DNA of 64,000 bases, taken from NCBI GenBank assembly GCA_019240475.1, contig JAFAYI010000026.1:1-64000 (forward strand), given 5' to 3'. The notes beneath the pieces are model-generated. The model saw nothing but the letters and a program-made list of their open reading frames with translations, had not been told where the DNA came from and ran no database searches. This DNA comes from Acidobacteriaceae bacterium (GTDB taxonomy: Bacteria > Acidobacteriota > Terriglobia > Bryobacterales > Bryobacteraceae). Shown piece after piece: positions 57,789 through 64,000 of this stretch (position 1 is the stretch's first letter; each line of letters starts with the position of its first letter). A program made the translations under genes and the position numbers.

Positions 57789-57919
57789 AGGTGAATGCCG
57801 CGAGTGAACAGCCATCCTAACATGCGTTGGGGGTGCGGCCAGGTGTTATATTTGAGGGGTCGCGGCCATGCCGCAGCTACAACGGGGTGGACTTGGATTA
57901 CGTCCATCTCTAAGAGGAT

Positions 57920-57995
57920 GGGCGGCTAGCTCAGTTGGGAGAGCACCACGTTCGCAACGTGGGGGTCGTGGGTTCGAGCCCCATGCCGTCCACCA
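57920..57995 (+). tRNA. tRNA-Ala (anticodon CGC)
   Basis: Cloverleaf: acceptor GGGCGGC / GCCGTCC with the G3-U70 wobble that identifies alanine tRNA, D-arm GCTC...GAGC, anticodon stem CCACG/CGTGG with loop TTCGCAA (anticodon 57953-57955), T-arm GTGGG TTCGAGC CCCAT. The CCA end is encoded (57993-57995). It reads GCG codons. Confidence 0.97.
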
Positions 57996-58149
57996 GATAC
58001 CGCTACTAAAAGCCGTGCGCCAGCGGGTTCCCGCTCCGGTGCCGGGATCTCCGGTGATACGTCGGGCAGCATAGAGAGGCCTCGCCTAAGGAGTGAACGG
58101 GCCGAGCAGCAAAGCGCGGGGGGGTGCAGCGCGACTTGGCAGATTTCGT

Positions 58150-58503
58150 TCAGACGCCACACAGACCAATCAGTGTTTGCAGCAATTGCCGATGCTGAAA
58201 CGGCTTTTCGAGAATAGGCGCTGCCCCTATGGCGGCTGGCAAACTCTTGCGACCATATCCGGTGACCACCAGAAACGGAACGCCTCGTTCGCGCAGCACA
58301 CGGGCGACCTGTTCGATGCTGCGGCCATTCAAGTTGGCATCGGCTATCGCCGCATCCCAGGAATGCCGTTCGATTTGCATGAGCGCCTCTTCCTCCGTTT
58401 CGATGTGCCGCACCTCTCGGAAGCCTGCGTCTTCCAGTACAGAAATTATGTCGAGGGCAATTAGGAACTCGTCCTCGATCACAAGAATGCGCTTGTTCTT
58501 CAC
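58150..58503 (-). CDS. Single-domain response regulator
   Basis: 117 residues from GTG 58503 (KNKRILVIEDEFLIALDI). The frame overlaps the kinase stop by the GTGA at 58503-58500, so it is translated right after the kinase. CheY-like: acidic pair Glu10/Asp11, phosphoacceptor Asp55 in AAIADANLNG, and Lys100 in PILEKPF. No output domain, so it would work as a phosphate shuttle or sink for the HWE kinase. Confidence 0.9.
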   Translation of the reverse strand: MKNKRILVIEDEFLIALDIISVLEDAGFREVRHIETEEEALMQIERHSWDAAIADANLNGRSIEQVARVLRERGVPFLVVTGYGRKSLPAAIGAAPILEKPFQHRQLLQTLIGLCGV

Positions 58504-61500
58504 TCCGCCTCCGGCGCCGTCGGGTTGTGCCCCAATACGGCAAGTGGGATTTCCATCTGACAAACCAAGCCCCCGGGGAGAAACTGCAGCTTAGTAGTAC
58601 CGCCCACGCCCCGTAGGCTCTTCTCAATCAGAGTGGCGCCGAAGCCGCGCCTCTCTGGCGGGGACACAGAGGGGCCATGACTCTCGGTCCAGTCCACGGT
58701 CAGGACGGGCTCGACATTGCCGATGCGCCAAAGCACCTGCAGGCGACCGGAGGGCGCCGACAACGCCCCATACTTACGGGCATTTGTGCCGAGTTCGTGC
58801 AGTACGAGAGACAGAGCCACGGTCGAGGAAGGCGAGAGAAACGCAGGAGGACCTTGCACCGTAATACGTTCGGTATCGCCGTTGAGCGTTAATTGGTCGC
58901 GGACGATATCTGTCACGTTGGCGCTCTCCCAACTTTGCCGGGTGAGCAGGTTGTGCGCTCGCGCGAGCGCTTGCAAGCGTGCTTGAAACGTTTCGACAAA
59001 CTGCGACGCGTCGGGGCTGTTCCGAAGAGTTTGCGTAGCCATGGACTGAACGATGGCTAGCGTGTTCTTCACCCGGTGATCCAACTCTCCCATGAGGAGG
59101 AGCTGACGCTCCTCGGCCCGCTTGCGCTCGGTCTCGTCACGCAGCACCTTCACAACGCCGCGCAACTCACCGGCTTCGTCATACACGGGTTCAGTGACCC
59201 ACTGCGCCCAGAACCGTGTGCCGTCTTTGCGGACTACCCATCGGGCTTCGGCATGGTGCTTACCTTTTGCCACCAGAGCCAGTTCCTCATCGAGAATCTG
59301 CTGATCCTCAGCTGTAAATAAACGCGCAGCGGATTCACCCGAGAGGTCGGGACCACTGTACCCGAACAAACGCTCGGCGCCGCGGTTCCAACTGGTTACG
59401 CGACCTTGCAGATCGGTCTGAAACAACGCATATTCCAGGACGTTTTCGACGAGCAGGCGGAACCGGTTCTCGCTTGCGCGCAGAGCGGTCTCTGCCCGGG
59501 CGCGCTCCAGGGCATCGGTATGGCGGACGATGATGATGGCGGCGGTCTGAGTGATCAGCTCCGCCAAATCCAATTCCCGCCGCGCGGCGTCGCGGGGCTG
59601 CCGCCAATAGATTGCGAGAGTTCCGACGAACTTCCCCGCCGAGCTTCTGATTGGGAAGCTCCAGCAGCCGCGATAATCGAACTTCTCGGCCAGCCAAAGC
59701 CAAGGCGCCCAGAGCGGCTCTTTGGTCACGTCGGGCGTGATGACTGGACGGCCGGTATGCGTCGCCAGCCCACAGGCCAAAGACTCCGACCCGATCTTGA
59801 AACCGTCCACGGCCTCCCCATACGCCTCATTCATGCCGGCAACCCGGTGCAACTTGGTCCCTTCGGCGTTCGCAACGTAAATCGCCGCGCGCGTGTGCTG
59901 ACCCAGTTGCTCTGTGACGGTCCGCACGAGCACTTCGAGCGATTCGTTCAACGGCGCTCCATTCAGGGCGGACTCCAGCGCCTCCCTTTGGCCGCGCAGC
60001 CAGCTTTGCCTTTCGAACAAAGCTTGCTGGGAGCGCCGGCGTTCGATGAAGTCGGTAGCTTGCCGCGCCAGAACATCGAGCAGGCGGAGTTCTCTATCGC
60101 CAGGGGTGTGAGATTCCCGCCAGTGCGTTGAAAGAATCCCGATTACTCGGCCTTCACGCGTTGTCAGCGGCGTCGATTGGACGGCTACGATGCCGCTCAA
60201 CATGAAATGGCGCAGGTTTTCGGTGTTTCTGGAGAAATCGGACGCGCGCACGTCCGGGATGATGATTCGCTCCCCATGACGCAGGGCCGCGCCGCAACTC
60301 GTTCGGCTGTCGCTCGAGACTTTCCGCCAAAACTCGGCCGATTCCGGATGAAAATTGCGCCACGCTATCAGATTCAACTCGCAGCAGTCGGCATCAAGCA
60401 TTTGAATGCTGCCAAAATCCGCGCTCATGATCGCCATCGCGCCATCGAGAATCTCGTTAAAGAGAACGTGGCCATTGTCTTGCTCGATTAGGAGGCTGCT
60501 AATGTTCTGCAGGCGTTTGGCGCCCTCCAGCTCACGAGCGAGCCTGGCTTCGCTCTGACGCAATTCTGCTTCGACTTGCTTGCGATCCGTAATGTCGATG
60601 CAGAACTCCACGATGGTTCCATCGCCGAGATCACGCGCAGCGAAAAGAAACCATCGCCGCGCGCCATTCGCGAGAAAGTATTCCTTTTCGTAGGGGCCGG
60701 CCCGACCGGTATCGAAGAGCCTTTGCATCTGCTCTTCGCTCAGTGGCGCCCATTCGGCAGGGGTCATGGCGCGCCAGGTCAGTTGCCGGCGATCCACCTC
60801 CGAACGTGTGTGTCCAGTCATTCGGAAGAAGACATCGTTGGCGTCGATCACCGTGCCGCTATGATCGAAAAACATCACAGCAACTGCCTCGGTCTCGAGC
60901 GTTCGGCGGAGGCGTTCTTCGCTTGCGCGTTGCGCTTCCTCGGCTGCCTTTCGAGCCGTTAAGTCGGCCGTGACGACGAGCAGGGTATCGGGATGCCCGC
61001 AGTCGTCCTGCTGCAGCGTAACGGTGCTGTTGACCCATATCGGAGCGCCATTCGGCCGCACACACCGCTTGTCGAGCGCGATCGTGGCGCGTTTTTCCCT
61101 AACACGACGAATCGCCTCCAAAGCCTTGTCCCGATCTTCTCCCGCGGTGACATCGGCGATTGAAAGCGATAACAATTCGTGGCGCGACCGTCCGAGAATC
61201 CGGCAGAGCTCGTCGTTCACTCTCAAGAAGCGGCCTTGGAGGGAGATCTCAGACAGGCCGACGCCAGCCTGGGCGAAAATCGCAGCCATCCGACTCTCGG
61301 ATCTATCGAGCGCTTTACGCAACCCGGTCTGTTCTTCTTGCGCATTCTCGAGAGCCAATATTGCTCGCTGGAGCTGTTGTTTCGGATTGACAGCATCGGC
61401 TTCGGCATCGTTCAGTAATAGGCGTCCAAGCTCCGGATGCGCCTGCATCAGAAGGGTCATGTCGGGCTCCCACCTAAGCGCGGGATGGATCTCGGTCCAG

Positions 61501-62075
61501 TAATGCGCGGTCCGGATGAAGGCTAGCAGAGCCGTTGCGTACTCGAATGCCGTTGCTCCCATACAGCGCAGAGCCGCAAGACGGGCGCGTTCGGATCGGA
61601 CCGGATCGAGAAAGAGAACTGTCAAGGCATCAAACAGGTCCGCTTCCAGTTCGGTGCGCGGGTCCGGGTAGCGGCACTCTTCCGGGCGCTCTTCCAACCG
61701 CGCGAGCCCAGCGTCGAGTTCAGCCGCAGTGGGGATCGGGCGTCGCAGCAACGCAAGAACCTGCTCGACTGTATGGGGCGCAACCGAACCGTCGCCGGCG
61801 GGCCGGCCGTGTCCAAGAAGAAAACCGACATGGCGAACAATGCAATATCGCATTTCGCAGAATCGGGAGAGACGGACGAACAGGCGTTCCTTGAAGAGCG
61901 AGGGCAGCGGATTATCGAGATATGCGCTCTTAGCGAAGGACCATAGCTGCTCCATCAGGCCGGGCGCCGCCGCGGCCGTTGCGCTGAAAAAGTTCGGCAG
62001 CAAGCCGAACCTGCCGGTAACCTCGCGTTCGAAATCGCTCTCTAGCCTATTCGTGCCGGCAGGCGTAGCGTTCAT
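58500..62075 (-). CDS. Multi-sensor HWE-type histidine kinase with N-terminal AhpD-like domain
   Basis: 1191 residues, no membrane helix. Residues about 1-215 resemble AhpD/carboxymuconolactone-decarboxylase helices with CEMRYCIVRH (CxxxxCxxxH). Then a coiled coil (about 230-265), two PAS domains (about 265-510), two GAF domains (about 525-870), a third PAS (about 880-1000) and an HWE kinase: H-box GELDHRVKNTLAIVQSMA, ATP-binding LVLHELGTNARKYGALS, and the WTESHGP that gives the family its name. Cytoplasmic sensing of redox or small ligands is likely. Partner is the overlapping response regulator. Confidence 0.88.
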   Translation of the reverse strand: MNATPAGTNRLESDFEREVTGRFGLLPNFFSATAAAAPGLMEQLWSFAKSAYLDNPLPSLFKERLFVRLSRFCEMRYCIVRHVGFLLGHGRPAGDGSVAPHTVEQVLALLRRPIPTAAELDAGLARLEERPEECRYPDPRTELEADLFDALTVLFLDPVRSERARLAALRCMGATAFEYATALLAFIRTAHYWTEIHPALRWEPDMTLLMQAHPELGRLLLNDAEADAVNPKQQLQRAILALENAQEEQTGLRKALDRSESRMAAIFAQAGVGLSEISLQGRFLRVNDELCRILGRSRHELLSLSIADVTAGEDRDKALEAIRRVREKRATIALDKRCVRPNGAPIWVNSTVTLQQDDCGHPDTLLVVTADLTARKAAEEAQRASEERLRRTLETEAVAVMFFDHSGTVIDANDVFFRMTGHTRSEVDRRQLTWRAMTPAEWAPLSEEQMQRLFDTGRAGPYEKEYFLANGARRWFLFAARDLGDGTIVEFCIDITDRKQVEAELRQSEARLARELEGAKRLQNISSLLIEQDNGHVLFNEILDGAMAIMSADFGSIQMLDADCCELNLIAWRNFHPESAEFWRKVSSDSRTSCGAALRHGERIIIPDVRASDFSRNTENLRHFMLSGIVAVQSTPLTTREGRVIGILSTHWRESHTPGDRELRLLDVLARQATDFIERRRSQQALFERQSWLRGQREALESALNGAPLNESLEVLVRTVTEQLGQHTRAAIYVANAEGTKLHRVAGMNEAYGEAVDGFKIGSESLACGLATHTGRPVITPDVTKEPLWAPWLWLAEKFDYRGCWSFPIRSSAGKFVGTLAIYWRQPRDAARRELDLAELITQTAAIIIVRHTDALERARAETALRASENRFRLLVENVLEYALFQTDLQGRVTSWNRGAERLFGYSGPDLSGESAARLFTAEDQQILDEELALVAKGKHHAEARWVVRKDGTRFWAQWVTEPVYDEAGELRGVVKVLRDETERKRAEERQLLLMGELDHRVKNTLAIVQSMATQTLRNSPDASQFVETFQARLQALARAHNLLTRQSWESANVTDIVRDQLTLNGDTERITVQGPPAFLSPSSTVALSLVLHELGTNARKYGALSAPSGRLQVLWRIGNVEPVLTVDWTESHGPSVSPPERRGFGATLIEKSLRGVGGTTKLQFLPGGLVCQMEIPLAVLGHNPTAPEAE

Positions 62076-62234
62076 CGGTCCTCCTGGGAACTGTCATCCG
62101 AGATCGTCCATTCCCTTCAGGTCCGGAACGACGGCGCTGAAGCAGCTATAGATATCATCCCGCTATAGGAGCCGGTTTCAGCCGTTCAGAGAGCTAGGAT
62201 CTCTGCGAGGTCGCGACAGATTAGACTGGCAATC

Positions 62235-63590
62235 ATGCGCCCGCGGATGATCTTGGCGTCGGGATTCTGCTCGGTCTTTCTGTATGCGCAATCGGAGCCG
62301 ACGGTCGCGGATCATTTTCGGCGTGGGCAGGCCGCGGCAGCCCGACTCGACTATGATCGCGCGATCGCCGAGTTCCAGGCCGTGTTAAAGATCGATCCGA
62401 CCTTGGTCCAGGCTCGGGCGAACTTGGGCCTGATGTATTACTCAACCGGCGAATACAGCAAAGCGGCAATCGAGTTATCGCAGGCGGCGCGGGCGGAATC
62501 CGACCTCCTGCCAGCCCAGCTATTTCTAGGCCTATCCGATCTAAAAATAGGAGCTACGCGCGACGGGATTGTTGCGCTTCGGCGTGCGGCGCGATTGGAC
62601 CCGGACAACGTGGAAGCCCGGCGCGGACTTCTGGCTTGCTACGTGGCCGCAGGCGACTACGGGCCGGCGTCCGAGCAACTGCAGTTTTTCGCGGATCGGA
62701 CCGATGAGCAATCGCTCTTTATCGTCGGACAGGCTTATTTGGATATCGGCAAGACTCTTACAAAGCGACTTGCGCTGCAATATCGGGACTCGGCTTGGGC
62801 GCATCTATTGGCCGGCGATCTTGCGAGGGATCGGAGCGACACGAAAACCGCGACGGACGAGTATGGGAAGGCTCAATCGCTGGACCCGTCCGTATCTGCG
62901 AGGAGCAAGGCGCCCCTGAATTCCGGCGACCTCGCGATGCAATTAGAGAGCGCGCAAACGCCGGAAGCGTTATACAGTGAGATCCGGACGACAACCCGGC
63001 TTGGGGAACAATACTTTGAAAAGTTACAGAACGCGTACCCGGACTCCGCGTTCTCGCACCAGTTACGAGGGGATGTGTATCGATTGCGCCAGGACTTTCC
63101 GTCAGCGTTAGCGGAGTATCAAGCGGCGGTCCAGAAGCGCCCCGATGATGCCGCACTGCATCAGTCGGCCGGCGAAATGTACATCCAACTTCATCGATTG
63201 GATGAGGCAAAAGCAGAACTTCAGGAATCCGCCAAACTGAATCGCAGCAGCGCCGAAGCTAATTACCTGCTGGGTCAAGTCTTTTCAAAGGAGAATCAAT
63301 TGGAGGCGGCAGCCGGGTATCTCCGGCGGGCGCTGCAACTCGATCCAAATCTGCTACAGGCACGCGCATTGTTGGGAACCGTCTACATGCACTTGGATAA
63401 ACCGGCGCAAGCGGCGCCTGAACTAGAGAAGGCGCTGGCGCTCGATTACTACGGCGACCTTCATTTCCAACTGTATCGGGCGTATAAAGCACTAGGGCAA
63501 GGCGAGCGCGCCGCCAAGGCTTTGGCGATTTCGAAGCAGCTCCGCCAGAAGTCGCTTAACGCAGCGGTAGCTAAGATTGGCGAGGCGTAG
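62235..63590 (+). CDS. Secreted TPR protein
   Basis: 451 residues with a short signal peptide (MILASGFCSVFLYA). At least nine TPR-like units, for example FRRGQAAAARLDYDRAIAEF, LGLMYYSTGEYSKAAIELSQ and LGQVFSKENQLEAAAGYLRR. Scaffold protein of unknown partner. Its 3' end overlaps the GH31 relic on the other strand. Confidence 0.85.
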   Translation: MRPRMILASGFCSVFLYAQSEPTVADHFRRGQAAAARLDYDRAIAEFQAVLKIDPTLVQARANLGLMYYSTGEYSKAAIELSQAARAESDLLPAQLFLGLSDLKIGATRDGIVALRRAARLDPDNVEARRGLLACYVAAGDYGPASEQLQFFADRTDEQSLFIVGQAYLDIGKTLTKRLALQYRDSAWAHLLAGDLARDRSDTKTATDEYGKAQSLDPSVSARSKAPLNSGDLAMQLESAQTPEALYSEIRTTTRLGEQYFEKLQNAYPDSAFSHQLRGDVYRLRQDFPSALAEYQAAVQKRPDDAALHQSAGEMYIQLHRLDEAKAELQESAKLNRSSAEANYLLGQVFSKENQLEAAAGYLRRALQLDPNLLQARALLGTVYMHLDKPAQAAPELEKALALDYYGDLHFQLYRAYKALGQGERAAKALAISKQLRQKSLNAAVAKIGEA

Positions 63591-63829
63591 ACTCTCGCAC
63601 CACCCGCCAGCTTCGGACTTGATATCGCCGGCCGGATGCCGCGCCCTGTCTCGTGACTGTACGGGATTGGCGTTCGTCATGCCAGCGCAGCGACACGCGA
63701 GTAATCGACGCGTTCGGCTTTCCATCGTCCTTGTGCAGAACGGCGCCTTCTGAGCCATCGCCGTAGACGCGGACGGTGAGATCGAAGCTGCGCGGCGGCG
63801 GCACGAGACGCGAATTGCCTGCGGTTCAT
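63571..63829 (-). pseudogene. Tat leader joined to a GH31/DUF5110 C-terminal fragment
   Basis: At 63829 an ATG, overlapping the LacI stop, starts MNRRQFASRAAAAQL, a twin-arginine-type export start. Soon after, in a different frame, comes a beta-sandwich segment (FDLTVRVYGDGSEGAVLHKDD, then VSLRWHDERQSRTVTRQG) resembling the DUF5110 domain that ends family GH31 alpha-glucosidases. The catalytic part is missing and the frames do not match, so a deletion removed the middle. The two parts need not have come from the same gene. Confidence 0.5.
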
Positions 63830-64000
63830 GAATTCTCGGACCCGCCACACGATTGGCGTACGATGATGCGAAAGTCGAGAAGAATGTCGCGTCCGGTGAG
63901 GTCGGGTTTTTCGAGCCGCTGCAGCATGGCGGTGACGGCCGCCGCCCCGATCTCCGCGCATGGCTGATGAACGGTTGTCAGAGGAACAGGCAGGAGGCTT
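63826..64000 (-). CDS. LacI-type transcriptional regulator, C-terminal end
   Basis: The minus-strand frame open from the right edge to TGA at 63826-63828 gives VPLTTVHQPCAEIGAAAVTA, MLQRLE and ILLDFRIIVRQSC, which is the C-terminal end of LacI/GalR sugar-binding regulators. Only about 57 residues are inside. It probably controlled the sugar-related gene that followed, now reduced to a relic. Confidence 0.75.
   Translation of the reverse strand, partial: SLLPVPLTTVHQPCAEIGAAAVTAMLQRLEKPDLTGRDILLDFRIIVRQSCGGSENS

Overview
The window looks like a piece of an Acidobacteriota chromosome, most likely of the Solibacter/Bryobacter kind. This is inferred from the GC-rich DNA and from the protein families seen: a TPR/FG-GAP/UnbV giant secreted protein, an IPT/TIG secreted protein, S10 peptidase, GH15, MacB-type ABC modules, a repeated short 'MSTPAQIAANQ' family, and an AraC-DinB fusion. 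No rRNA gene is present to prove it. Most of the window is tightly packed housekeeping and catabolic genes. Two stretches are visibly decayed.

Layout: 1-4.7 kb holds two related HEAT-like secreted proteins (one cut by the left edge and carrying an in-frame TGA) around a frameshifted IPT/TIG secreted protein. 4.9-8.9 kb (minus strand) encodes glucose 1-dehydrogenase, a GH15 glucoamylase/trehalase-type enzyme and a secreted amidohydrolase. 9.06-12.7 kb is a threonine/serine degradation operon, tdh-sdaA-kbl. 12.7-14.4 kb is a secreted S10 carboxypeptidase.

14.4-22.6 kb is an accessory, decaying island. It has two copies of a hicBA toxin-antitoxin locus (one a short internal-deletion remnant, one with a frameshifted hicA), a truncated and a full copy of the MSTPAQ family inside a ~180 bp repeat, a palindromic mini-element with flanking direct repeats, an ISL3-type transposase remnant, and a more AT-rich cassette. 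That cassette contains a secreted unknown, a Cys-rich metzincin-like protease and a DsbA-like gene interrupted by TGA.

22.7-26.2 kb contains the most interesting locus. A DedA membrane protein fused to a rhodanese domain is interrupted by an in-frame TGA at a cysteine position of the rhodanese active-site loop. The reading frame stays open and rhodanese-like for 59 more codons, and a perfect 7-bp hairpin with a CGUGU loop follows the TGA at the spacing expected of a bacterial SECIS element. It is best explained as an undescribed selenoprotein, directly upstream of a reverse-transsulfuration gene pair (cystathionine beta-synthase and gamma-lyase/synthase).

26.3-38.1 kb: galU, a TPR-TlpA thioredoxin, ridA, pyrD, a group II PLP decarboxylase, a DapA-like aldolase, PilZ, a CPBP protease, gap, an isocitrate/isopropylmalate dehydrogenase and purH. 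38.1-41.1 kb: a two-gene unknown module, a perfect 22-bp inverted repeat, an AraC-DinB regulator, an SGNH hydrolase and a truncated metallophosphoesterase. 41.1-45.6 kb: a four-gene ABC/adaptor export operon. 45.7-51 kb: tadA, a zinc-ribbon protein divergent from an XRE regulator, and the TPR/UnbV giant. 51-57.8 kb: amidase, lactonase, malQ, a solitary nuoB, fliS and dcd. 57.9-64 kb: tRNA-Ala(CGC), a response regulator/HWE sensor kinase pair, a TPR protein, a GH31 tail fragment and the end of a LacI-type regulator.

Several genes converge on glucan and glucose handling (GH15, glucose dehydrogenase, lactonase, MalQ, GalU, GH31 remnant, LacI) and on amino-acid salvage (tdh/sdaA/kbl, CBS/CGL, RidA). 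Coordinates of starts were refined by ribosome-binding sites and family alignment remembered from known members. No database search was possible.
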